DNA of 64,000 nucleotides from Solimonas sp040066175 (lineage in GTDB: Bacteria > Pseudomonadota > Gammaproteobacteria > Nevskiales > Nevskiaceae): NCBI RefSeq assembly GCF_040066175.1, contig NZ_JBEAAM010000010.1:75796-139795 (forward strand). Reading direction: 5' to 3'. Below are positions 8,944 to 18,960 of the stretch, piece after piece. Made by a program: the position numbers and the translations under genes. The first letter of the stretch is position 1. Each line of letters opens with the position of its first letter. Under the pieces are notes generated by a model, which was given only the letters and a program-made list of their open reading frames with translations, was not told the DNA's origin and did no database searches.

Positions 8944-10023
8944 ATGGCAACCACCCAGGAATACGGCCTCGGCGCATTCACCTATCCGCGCGGCTGGTTC
9001 ATGGTCGCGGAATCGGCCAAGGTCACCGACAAGCCGATGGGCGTGAAGTTCTTCGGCCAGGAGTTCGCGCTGTACCGCGGCAAGCAGTCCGGCAAGGTCG
9101 TGCTGCTCGACGCCTACTGCCCGCACATGGGCACGCACCTCGCCCGCAACACGACGTCCTACGTCGCCCAGGACGGTCCGGTCGAGGGCGATTCGATCCG
9201 CTGCCCCTATCACGCCTGGCGCTTCGGCCCGGACGGCAAGTGCAACCACATTCCGTACAGCAGCGGCCCGATCCCGCCGGCCGCCAAGGTCCGTTCATGG
9301 ACGGTGCGCGAGCATCTGGGCGCGGTCTTCGTCTGGCACGACGAGGAAGGCGGCGCGCCCGACTACGAGCTGCCGGAGATCCCGGAGTGGAACGATCCGG
9401 CCTGGGTGGTCGGCAGCTACGACGACCTGGGAACGGTCAACGTGCACCCGCAGGAGATCATCGACAACATCACCGACGTCGCCCATTTCGACCCGGTGCA
9501 CGGCTCGCGCACCAAGTTCTTCGAGAACGAGTTCCGCGGCCACACCGTCACGCAGCGCATGGGCGGCGGCCACCGCACGCTGATCGCCGAAGGCGGGCCG
9601 ATGCTGATCACCACCGCGACCTACCACGGCCCCAGCCTGCTGCTGACGCGCATGAGCGGCCTGTACGACTCGTGGATCATCATCGCGCACACGCCGGTCG
9701 AGGACGGCGTCAGCTACGTCTGGCACAACCTGCTGGTGAAATCGGCGACCAACGCCCAGGCCAACGATCAGGACCGGGCCGCCGCGCGCATGTACCAGGA
9801 CGCCGCGCTCGCCGCGTTCGCGCAGGATTTCGAGGTGTGGAAGCACAAGCGCCCGAACTTCAAGGGCCTGTACGTGCAGGGCGACGGCCCGTTCCTCAAG
9901 CAGCGCGCCTGGTACAAGCAGTTCTACAACCCGCGTGCGCAGCGCGACGAGTTCCACAAGAGCGTGGATGGCATCTATCACGCGAAGGGTTTCGAGGGCG
10001 CGCCGCAGACCAAGGCCGCCTGA
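8944..10023 (+). CDS. kshA: 3-ketosteroid 9-alpha-monooxygenase oxygenase component KshA (Rieske)
   Basis: KshA hydroxylates C9 of ADD, which triggers ring B opening to 3-HSA; electrons come from the reductase KshB, not found in this window. The 359 residues show a Rieske cluster (Cys59-x-His61 in CPHMGTH and Cys87-x2-His90 in CPYHAW). The mononuclear iron site is in DNITDVAHFDPVHG; His181 and His186 fall at the same numbers as in characterised KshA. No signal peptide is present, so it is cytoplasmic. The ATG follows GAGGGAG. It is a single-gene unit with its own terminator, divergent from GH5. Confidence is high for the family, and fairly high for a steroid rather than another aromatic substrate because of the neighbours. 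Confidence 0.92.
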   Translation: MATTQEYGLGAFTYPRGWFMVAESAKVTDKPMGVKFFGQEFALYRGKQSGKVVLLDAYCPHMGTHLARNTTSYVAQDGPVEGDSIRCPYHAWRFGPDGKCNHIPYSSGPIPPAAKVRSWTVREHLGAVFVWHDEEGGAPDYELPEIPEWNDPAWVVGSYDDLGTVNVHPQEIIDNITDVAHFDPVHGSRTKFFENEFRGHTVTQRMGGGHRTLIAEGGPMLITTATYHGPSLLLTRMSGLYDSWIIIAHTPVEDGVSYVWHNLLVKSATNAQANDQDRAAARMYQDAALAAFAQDFEVWKHKRPNFKGLYVQGDGPFLKQRAWYKQFYNPRAQRDEFHKSVDGIYHAKGFEGAPQTKAA

Positions 10024-10043
10024 GCCGATCGCAAGGGCCCCAG

Positions 10044-10071
10044 CGCCGCGAGTGATCCTCGCGGCGTTTTT
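10044..10071 (+). terminator. rho-independent terminator of kshA
   Basis: A perfect 9-bp stem (CGCCGCGAG / CTCGCGGCG) with loop TGATC is followed at once by TTTTTGTTTG. It lies 21 bases after the kshA stop and before the convergent SDR gene. The T-run is only on the plus strand, so it ends kshA transcripts. Confidence 0.85.
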
Positions 10072-10081
10072 GTTTGTTCCG

Positions 10082-10933
10082 TCATGCCCGCGCGATATCG
10101 CGGTCCCGCGTCAGTGCATCGCCGATCACGGTGACGCCGTCGAGCGCATGCAGTTTCGACTGCGCGCGCTGTAGCACCTCGCGGCTCACGGCGATCCAGC
10201 CGGTGCTGTCGCCGGCGATCAGGTGATAGCTCGCCTCCGCCAGCATCTCGACCGGCTCTACCCAGTCCGGGTGCGTCGCCGACATCGCCTGCGCGACCTG
10301 CGCCGCGCCCTCGGTGTGCGCGATCTTGTACGGCATCACCGCATTCACGCAGACGCCACTGCCGTGCAGCTCGGCAGCGAGCGCCAGCGTGTAGCGCTCC
10401 AGTGCCGCCTTGGCGCAGCCGTAGAGCGCCAGCGCGTGGATCTGCTTGGCCGGCCCCGGATACGGGATCGGCGGCTGGCGCGCCATCTCGCTGCTCAGGT
10501 TGAGGATGCGCCCCCAGCCGCGCTCGCGCATCGTCGGCAGCGCCTGCTGGATCAGGTCGATCGGCGCCTGCAGGTCGAGGTCGAACATCGCCACGCGCGC
10601 GGCGCGGTCGATGCGGCTCGGCGGCGCATAGGCGCCGATGCCGGCGGCGTTGTTGACGAGGATGTCGATCGGTCCGAAGCGTTCGGCGGCACGCGCGACC
10701 AGCGCATCGCGCGCCGCTGCGTCGGCGAGATCGACGGCCAGCCAGGCCGCGCGTCCGCCGGCCTTCTCGATCCGCGCGCAGGTGTCACGCAGGCCGTCTT
10801 TCGAGCGTGGCGACGCGGTCACGACCAGCGCCGCGCCATGCGCGGCGAGACGCTGCGCGATCGCACGGCCGATGCCGCGGCTCGCACCGGTGACCAGCGC
10901 CACGCGCCCTTTCAAGCTCTGCTCTGCCGGCAT
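10082..10933 (-). CDS. short-chain dehydrogenase/reductase
   Basis: This 283-residue classical-type SDR has cofactor motif VTGASRGIG (near residue 15), NNAAGIG, active-site Ser in ILNLSSEMA and the Tyr-x3-Lys motif in LYGCAKAAL. It probably uses NAD(P) to oxidise or reduce a hydroxyl/keto group; the substrate is unknown. A hydroxysteroid is plausible from context. The ATG at 10933 follows GAGGAG; another ATG five bases upstream is out of frame. It is convergent with kshA and divergent from a TonB receptor, sharing a box placed almost exactly midway between the two starts. Confidence 0.88.
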   Translation of the reverse strand: MPAEQSLKGRVALVTGASRGIGRAIAQRLAAHGAALVVTASPRSKDGLRDTCARIEKAGGRAAWLAVDLADAAARDALVARAAERFGPIDILVNNAAGIGAYAPPSRIDRAARVAMFDLDLQAPIDLIQQALPTMRERGWGRILNLSSEMARQPPIPYPGPAKQIHALALYGCAKAALERYTLALAAELHGSGVCVNAVMPYKIAHTEGAAQVAQAMSATHPDWVEPVEMLAEASYHLIAGDSTGWIAVSREVLQRAQSKLHALDGVTVIGDALTRDRDIARA

Positions 10934-10988
10934 GCCATCGCTCCTCGTTCCCGGACGGCGAGCCTCGCCGATCGGCGGCCGCACCGGC

Positions 10989-11004
10989 TCACCCGTTTGC
11001 GCGA
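10989..11004. promoter_or_regulatory. steroid-box candidate 3 (TCACCCGTTTGCGCGA), midway between divergent genes
   Basis: The repeat ends 56 bases from the SDR start and 57 bases from the TonB receptor start. On the plus strand TAGCGT (11027-11032) begins exactly 23 bases downstream. On the minus strand only GAGGCT stands at the same offset, so the receptor promoter is the better one. Confidence 0.6.
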
Positions 11005-11060
11005 GGGCATCCGGACGGTCGCCGGATAGCGTGGGAGCAGGACAACGAGGGGGAGTGCCG

Positions 11061-13625
<2,565 letters not shown>

Positions 13626-13628
13626 GCT

Positions 13629-14120
13629 TCACCGATCCTGCGCGGCTTTGGCGCGCGTCCAGATGCGCGACTCGCCGAGCGCACGAAGCCCGAGGTAGGC
13701 GTGCAGGCGGAGCTGCGGACCGTCGCGTTCGAGCTCGGCGCGGGCGACGGTGCCTTGCGTCAGGCCGTCGCGCAGGTCGATGACCTGGCCATCGACCCAG
13801 CGATCCCCTGCGCTGCGCAGGCCCCAGAGGAAACGCATGCCGGCGAGCGGCTGGCCGCGCCAGGGTGGCGGACAACGCGTGCATTGAAGATCCAGCGGCT
13901 CGCCGTGCGCACCGGTGATCCGCACGACGCGCCCGGCCAGGAATTCGCCGTCGCGGTACAGCTCGATGGTCGAGGTCGTCCCGGCGGACGGCTCGTAGGC
14001 ATTCCAGTAACCGACGAACGCGGCGGTGGCGTCGTCCCCCGCGCGCGCGCCTCCGGCATGGGCGAGCAGTGCCGCCGCTGCGCACGCGGCGGCGACACGC
14101 AGCAGACGCGCTGCCGCCAT
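13629..14120 (-). CDS. DUF2147-family exported protein
   Basis: This 163-residue protein has a signal peptide (AAACAAAALLAHAGGARA) and a small beta-rich domain of the DUF2147 type: GYWNAYEPSAGTTSTIELYRDGEFLAGRVVRI begins the mature part, later come a CTRCPP pair of cysteines and FLWGLRSAGDRWVDGQVIDL. Its ATG overlaps the TGA of the upstream TonB receptor by one base (TGATG), so it is translationally coupled to it. The family is periplasmic or secreted and of unknown function; coupling suggests help with binding or processing of the receptor's ligand. The gene ends three bases from the convergent receptor gene. Confidence 0.8.
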   Translation of the reverse strand: MAAARLLRVAAACAAAALLAHAGGARAGDDATAAFVGYWNAYEPSAGTTSTIELYRDGEFLAGRVVRITGAHGEPLDLQCTRCPPPWRGQPLAGMRFLWGLRSAGDRWVDGQVIDLRDGLTQGTVARAELERDGPQLRLHAYLGLRALGESRIWTRAKAAQDR

Positions 14121-16705
14121 CACTGATAGCGCAGGATGAGGTCCAGGCCGAAGGCGCGCGGCTCGCCCCAGATCACCGCGCGGTCGGCGTGCGGCAGGTT
14201 GTCGATGGCCGTGACCGGATATTCCTCGTCGGCGAGGTTGCGGCCCCACAGCGCGACATCGAGCGCGGCACGCCCGCCGACACGGAGATTGCCGGCCGTC
14301 AGGCGCGCGTTGAACAGCCCGTAGCCGTCGATCGCGGTCAGGCCGCGCTTGTCCTCGGTGATGACGAAGCCCTGGCGCCAGCCGGTGTACTGGTAGTTCA
14401 GGTAGGCGCGCAGGTCGCCCCAGTTGCCGCGCAGGAAGGTCCAGTCGGCCGAGGCCACGTAGGAATGCCGCGGCGCGGCGATGAACGGATACAGGTTGGC
14501 GACGTTGTTGCCATCGACGTCGATGACCTCCTCGACCTTGGCGTCCAGATACGCGTACTGCACCGCGAGGATCAGGTCCTGCAGCGCGACGAAGGCGGTT
14601 TCGATCTCGGCGCCACGCATGCGCGCCTTGCCGGCATTGCGCGACTTGGTGTCGGAGATCGTGCCGGGGACCATGAAGTTGGTCTGCATGTCACGGTAGT
14701 GGCTGTCGAACACGGCGGCATTGAAGCGCAGCCGCCGCTGCATCCACTCGCTCTTGATGCCGGCCTCGAGCGAACGCACCGTCTCCGGCTTGAAGCCCTC
14801 GACGAAGCCGAATCCGTAGTTGGTGCCGTCCGATGCGGCACCCGAAGCCGCCGAGACCTGCGGGTCGCGCGTGTTGAAGCCGCCACTCTTGTAGGCCGTG
14901 GCGTAGGACAGGTAGGTGGTCGCGTTGCCGGCGAGGTCGTACTGCAGGTTGACCGACGGCGAGAAGTTGCGGTCCTTGCGCGCGGCGTACACGTCCACGA
15001 AGTCGTCCACCGTGCGATAGACCTGGCCCGGGATCAGCACCGCGGTCAGGCCCTGGCCCGCGATCTGGCCCTCGACGTACTGGGTCTGGATGAAGTTCTT
15101 CAGCGCCTCGCGCTCGTCCCAGGACTGGCGCAGGCCCATGGTCAGGCGCAGGCGCTCGTCGAACAGGCCCGGCGTCCACGTGAACTGGCCGAAGACGGCC
15201 GTCGCCGAGTTCTGGATCGCGATGTCGTAGTCCCAGAACGCGGCCAGGCCCGGAAAGGCCAGTTCGCGCAGCGGATCGCGCAGGCCGGGGATCGCGTCGA
15301 GCAAGGCGTCGAACTGCGACGGATCGAGCTTGGTGTTGAAGATGTGATGGTTCGGCCCGCCGTGCTCGCCGCCGTCCTCTCTGAAGTAATAGGCGCCGAC
15401 GATGAAGTCCACGCTGTCGAACAGCTTGCCGGACAGCTGCAGCTCGTGCGACCACTGCTCCTGGAAGGTGGTGGGGATCACCAGCGGCGTCGGCGCGCCG
15501 CCGCCGGCCATGAGTCCGGCCGGACCGTCGTAGGCGTTGGTGTCCACGCGATAGCCGGTGGAACCGCCGCCGCCGCTGAGGTCGGGGTACTGGTTGTCGA
15601 TCAGCTTGCGGAACGCGCCGATGTACTTCGCCTCCAGCCCCGACGGCAGCGGTGCGCCGAGCACCAGCGTGTGCCCCTGGATCTTCGACGACGAGGCCTC
15701 CATCGGCGCGCCGGAGGCGAGGCGGTCGAGGCGCCGCTCGGCATACACGGATTCGGACTGTGCGTAGGGCTTGAACAGGTCGGCCATGCCGTGCGGCGTG
15801 TTGGACGGCAGGATCGACTGGAACATGTAGTTGACGTACTCCAGATCCGCGTAGTCGTACGAATAGTCCGCGGTCAGCCAGTCGGTGGCGAGCCAGCGCG
15901 CGTCGAAACGGTAGGCGCGCTCGTCACGGTCGCCGAAATCGCGGCCGGGGCCGGTGTTGTCGACGAAGCCGTCGCGGCTGCTGCCGAGCGCGGCCAGCTT
16001 CACGGCGAGGGTGTCGGTGAGCGGCAGGTTGAACACGCTCTTGCCGGTGAGCTGATTGCGCGAGCCGACGGTGAGTTGGTGCCACATCGCGAAGGCATCG
16101 ACGGAAGGACGGCGCGTGACCAGGTTGACGGCACCGCCGGTGGTGTTGCGGCCGTACAGCGTGCCCTGCGGGCCGCGCAGGACCTCGACGCGTTCGAGAT
16201 CCGCCAGATCCAGGGCAAGACCGGCGGACCGCGCCAGATAGACACCGTCGAGATAGATGCCGACCGCCGGGTCCTGGGTGACCTGAGCGTCGGTGATGCC
16301 GACGCCGCGGATCGTGATGCGCAGCGTCGTGTTGGACAGCGGGTGCGGCTCGATCACCATGCTCGGCACGTTGGCGGCGAGATCCTGCACGCCCTGGATG
16401 CCGCGCTGCGCCAGCTTGTCGCTGTTGAAGGCCTCCATCGAGATCGGCGTGTCCTGCGCCGAAGCGGCGCGCCGCTGCGCGGTGACCACGATCTCCTCGA
16501 GCGCCGTGGTGGCACCGGACGACGACGGCGGCGGTGCGGGTTCCGCACCCGCGCGCAGCGGTTCCACCGGAACCACATCCAGAGATTCGGCCTGCATCAG
16601 CGCAGGCACGCCATCATCACCCTCGTCCGGCAGCGCGTCCTGGGCCGATGCGGCGAGCGCATGCAGCGCGAACAGCACCGCCCACCCGCGGCAGTTGTCG
16701 AACAT
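14120..16705 (-). CDS. TonB-dependent outer-membrane receptor (paralogue B)
   Basis: An 861-residue receptor, paralogous to the one at 11061-13625, with signal peptide (FALHALAASAQ), TALEEIVVTAQRR box, a plug with VEVLRGPQGTLYGRNTTGGA and a C-terminus GLDLILRYQ. I chose the ATG at 16705 because GGGGAGAG lies just upstream and a signal peptide follows directly; an earlier ATG at 16795 would add a basic tail and contain the operator. It is coupled to the DUF2147 gene. A 16-bp palindrome 59 bases upstream and a tetR gene right behind it suggest ligand-controlled expression. Its promoter differs from that of paralogue A, so the two may respond to different signals. Confidence 0.9.
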   Translation of the reverse strand: MFDNCRGWAVLFALHALAASAQDALPDEGDDGVPALMQAESLDVVPVEPLRAGAEPAPPPSSSGATTALEEIVVTAQRRAASAQDTPISMEAFNSDKLAQRGIQGVQDLAANVPSMVIEPHPLSNTTLRITIRGVGITDAQVTQDPAVGIYLDGVYLARSAGLALDLADLERVEVLRGPQGTLYGRNTTGGAVNLVTRRPSVDAFAMWHQLTVGSRNQLTGKSVFNLPLTDTLAVKLAALGSSRDGFVDNTGPGRDFGDRDERAYRFDARWLATDWLTADYSYDYADLEYVNYMFQSILPSNTPHGMADLFKPYAQSESVYAERRLDRLASGAPMEASSSKIQGHTLVLGAPLPSGLEAKYIGAFRKLIDNQYPDLSGGGGSTGYRVDTNAYDGPAGLMAGGGAPTPLVIPTTFQEQWSHELQLSGKLFDSVDFIVGAYYFREDGGEHGGPNHHIFNTKLDPSQFDALLDAIPGLRDPLRELAFPGLAAFWDYDIAIQNSATAVFGQFTWTPGLFDERLRLTMGLRQSWDEREALKNFIQTQYVEGQIAGQGLTAVLIPGQVYRTVDDFVDVYAARKDRNFSPSVNLQYDLAGNATTYLSYATAYKSGGFNTRDPQVSAASGAASDGTNYGFGFVEGFKPETVRSLEAGIKSEWMQRRLRFNAAVFDSHYRDMQTNFMVPGTISDTKSRNAGKARMRGAEIETAFVALQDLILAVQYAYLDAKVEEVIDVDGNNVANLYPFIAAPRHSYVASADWTFLRGNWGDLRAYLNYQYTGWRQGFVITEDKRGLTAIDGYGLFNARLTAGNLRVGGRAALDVALWGRNLADEEYPVTAIDNLPHADRAVIWGEPRAFGLDLILRYQ

Positions 16706-16763
16706 CCGGCTCTCCCCTGTGCACCCTGCGCGCCGACCATCGCGCGCGCCCGTTGCTTGACGA

Positions 16764-16779
16764 TACGGTACGTACCGTA
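16764..16779. promoter_or_regulatory. perfect 16-bp palindrome TACGGTACGTACCGTA, probable TetR operator
   Basis: Perfect dyad of a length and form typical of TetR-family operators. It lies in the 112-base gap between the receptor start (16705) and the end of tetR (16818). It probably represses or gates the receptor-DUF2147 operon. No convincing -35 could be placed beside it. Confidence 0.65.
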
Positions 16780-16817
16780 CACATCCATCCCGCAAACGGA
16801 CGAGCGCCGGCAGCGGC

Positions 16818-17411
16818 TCAGCCGCGGCGCGCCGGCTTGCGCTGGCCGATGCCGTGGAGCAGCAGCCCGACGAGTCCGCGGATCCAGTCGTCGGTCAGTT
16901 CGTCGAGCAGGAAGTACTGGCGGATCGCGATCGCACCCTGAATGACATCGATCGCCAGCTCGACGTCGGTCGCGGCGGACAGTTCGCCGCGCCGGATCGC
17001 GTTCTGCAGCACGTGGCGCACCGGCACACGGCGCCGGTCGTTGACCTTCACCAGCGCCGCCGACAGCGACGGATTGTCGATGCACTCGGCGACCAGCATC
17101 GGCAACACGCCGCGCAGCGGCGAGTCGCGCATGATCTTGGAAAACTGGCCGAACAGCGCGATCAGATCCGCTTCGAGGCTCGGCCCGGCCACCGGCACCG
17201 GGATCGGCAGCTGGCCGAAGACGGCGAGCACCAGGTGCTCCTTGGTCTTCCAGCGCCGATAGATCGTCGTCTTGCTGGCCCGTGCGGTGGCGGCGACGCG
17301 CTCGATCGTCAGTGCGGAGTATCCGCCCGTGGCGAGGATTTCGAGGGTCGCCTTGAGGATCGCCTGCTCGGCGGCGATGCTGCGCGCGCGCAGCCGTCGG
17401 GATTCGGGCAT
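16818..17411 (-). CDS. TetR/AcrR-family transcriptional regulator
   Basis: This 197-residue protein has an N-terminal TetR helix-turn-helix (AILKATLEILATGGYSALTIERVAATARASKTTIYRRWKTKEHL covers residues about 17-60, with the recognition helix in ASKTTIYRRW) and a C-terminal ligand/dimer domain of the TetR_C type. It reads in the same direction as the TonB receptor-DUF2147 pair, which begins 112 bases downstream, after a 16-bp palindrome. The simplest model is repression of the receptor operon, relieved by a transported ligand or a metabolite. The gene may be co-transcribed with its target, giving feedback. The ligand is unknown. Confidence 0.9.
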   Translation of the reverse strand: MPESRRLRARSIAAEQAILKATLEILATGGYSALTIERVAATARASKTTIYRRWKTKEHLVLAVFGQLPIPVPVAGPSLEADLIALFGQFSKIMRDSPLRGVLPMLVAECIDNPSLSAALVKVNDRRRVPVRHVLQNAIRRGELSAATDVELAIDVIQGAIAIRQYFLLDELTDDWIRGLVGLLLHGIGQRKPARRG

Positions 17412-17480
17412 CTCTGGGCGTCGAGAGGGCGGACGCGCGATTCTAGGCGCAAGCCCGCCGCCGCTGCACGACGTCGCGCG

Positions 17481-18251
17481 TCACGCCGATGCCAGCAGGA
17501 CGATGCCCGCCAGCGCCAGCAGCGCACCGCTGAGCCGGCCGCCCTGCACGCCCAGCGGTGCGAGCTTCTCGATCAGCACGAAGACCGTGATCGCGCCGAT
17601 CCACAGCAGACTCATCACGCCGCCGACGAACAGCAGCAGCATCAGGGCCCAGCAGCAGCCGACGCAGTACAGGCCGTGGCGAACGCCCAGCCGCAGCGCA
17701 CCGCGGACGCCGGGCCGCCAGTGCTGCATGAAGAAGCCGGCCGGCGAACGGCAGCGCGAAAGACAGGACTGCTTGAACGGCGTGAGCTGGTACAGGCCCG
17801 CGTTGACCAGCAGCACGGCGCCGAGCACGGGGCTGGCGCTTTCCCACATCGGCGACAGCAGGGCCGCGCGCGACAGTGCGTACTGCAGCAGCGTCGCCGC
17901 GAGACTGAAGCCGGTCCAGGCCAGCAGGTAGCCGGCGGTGAACGCCTGGATGCGCAGCGTCGGTGCCTCGACGCCCGCACTGGTGCGCTGCACGCGCGCG
18001 TACAGCAGGATCGCCGGCGCGGCGCTGGGCAGCATCATGCCGACCATCATCACCGCCCACATCAGGAACACGAGGACGAAGTAACGCACATCCCAGTGCG
18101 TCTGCATCATCCACGCCGACAGGCCGTCCATGGCCCCGTACATGTCGAGCGAGGCCGGCACCAGGTACAGCCACGACAGGACGATGACGCCGCACAGGCC
18201 GACGAGCACGATCGGCCGCTCGCGGAGGAGCAGCCGCTCCAGCACCGGCAT
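17481..18251 (-). CDS. DUF2182 multi-pass membrane protein
   Basis: This 256-residue integral membrane protein of the DUF2182 family (described as predicted metal-binding) has about seven hydrophobic helices. It shows the family hallmarks VFLMWAVMMVGMMLPSAAPAIL and a Cys-rich set, FKQSCLSRCRSP and GLYCVGCCWALM. Its ATG overlaps the TGA of the DUF1326 gene by one base (TGATG), so translation is coupled. DUF1326 and DUF2182 genes commonly occur side by side in bacteria. The Met- and Cys-rich membrane motifs suggest binding of copper or another soft metal, but no member's role is established as far as I know. Confidence 0.85.
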   Translation of the reverse strand: MPVLERLLLRERPIVLVGLCGVIVLSWLYLVPASLDMYGAMDGLSAWMMQTHWDVRYFVLVFLMWAVMMVGMMLPSAAPAILLYARVQRTSAGVEAPTLRIQAFTAGYLLAWTGFSLAATLLQYALSRAALLSPMWESASPVLGAVLLVNAGLYQLTPFKQSCLSRCRSPAGFFMQHWRPGVRGALRLGVRHGLYCVGCCWALMLLLFVGGVMSLLWIGAITVFVLIEKLAPLGVQGGRLSGALLALAGIVLLASA

Positions 18252-18886
18252 CACCGGACGACGCCGTGCGTGCTCCAGTGCATCCGCGCGATATGCGCAT
18301 GCGTGTCGCGGAAGTCGAGCGGGATCGGCCCCTGCGCAGTGCCGGAGCCCGACACGAACTCGGCCTCGTCGTACTCGAAGCCGGCCGGAAGCCGCAGGCG
18401 CGCGCGGTGCGGCGCGCCGGTCACCGGGTTGCGGATCGGCTGCGCCGAGGCTTCGAGCAGGCCGGGAATGCGCACGCTGGCGGTGCCGGCCCGCTCGTCG
18501 ATGCGCAGTTCGATCGGCTTGTACTGCGTCGGATGCGCCTTGACCAGGGTCGTGCTGAACACCTGCGTGATCAGCGACCCCGGTTCGGTTTCCTGGCCGG
18601 TCAGCACCGCCAGGATCGCCGCACGCTGATCGGCGTCGGCGCGCTCGTCGATCACCGGCAGCGCCTCGCCGTTGCCGAGGTGGATCGGCCCCGGCCAGGC
18701 GAACAGCCCGCCGAAGCGCAACCCGTCCAAGGGGATCTCGCCGAAATGACCCTCGTCGATCTGGCCGAACATGTATGCCCGGCAGTTGCCGTTGGACGGC
18801 AGCGAATTGAACTGGCAGGGACAGCCGAGATTGCAGTTGCAGTTGGACACCTGCACGCCCTGCCAGCGCCATTCCACGTATGCCAT
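18251..18886 (-). CDS. DUF1326-family protein
   Basis: This 211-residue soluble protein has the conserved N-terminal motif NCNCNLGCPCQFNSLPSNG (residues about 15-33), four closely spaced Cys that may bind a metal. A beta-rich domain follows. There is no signal peptide. The ATG follows GGGAGAG. The gene is coupled to the DUF2182 membrane gene, so the two products likely form a soluble-plus-membrane pair. The gene sits 74 bases from the end of the GGDEF-EAL gene, in the same direction. The function is unknown; a metal-linked role is inferred from the motif only. Confidence 0.85.
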   Translation of the reverse strand: MAYVEWRWQGVQVSNCNCNLGCPCQFNSLPSNGNCRAYMFGQIDEGHFGEIPLDGLRFGGLFAWPGPIHLGNGEALPVIDERADADQRAAILAVLTGQETEPGSLITQVFSTTLVKAHPTQYKPIELRIDERAGTASVRIPGLLEASAQPIRNPVTGAPHRARLRLPAGFEYDEAEFVSGSGTAQGPIPLDFRDTHAHIARMHWSTHGVVR

Positions 18887-18960
18887 GGCCGCTCTCCCGC
18901 GAAGGGATGGGAATGGAAGCCTGCGCCGGATCGGGCCGGCTTGCAAGCGTCGGCGTGCGC

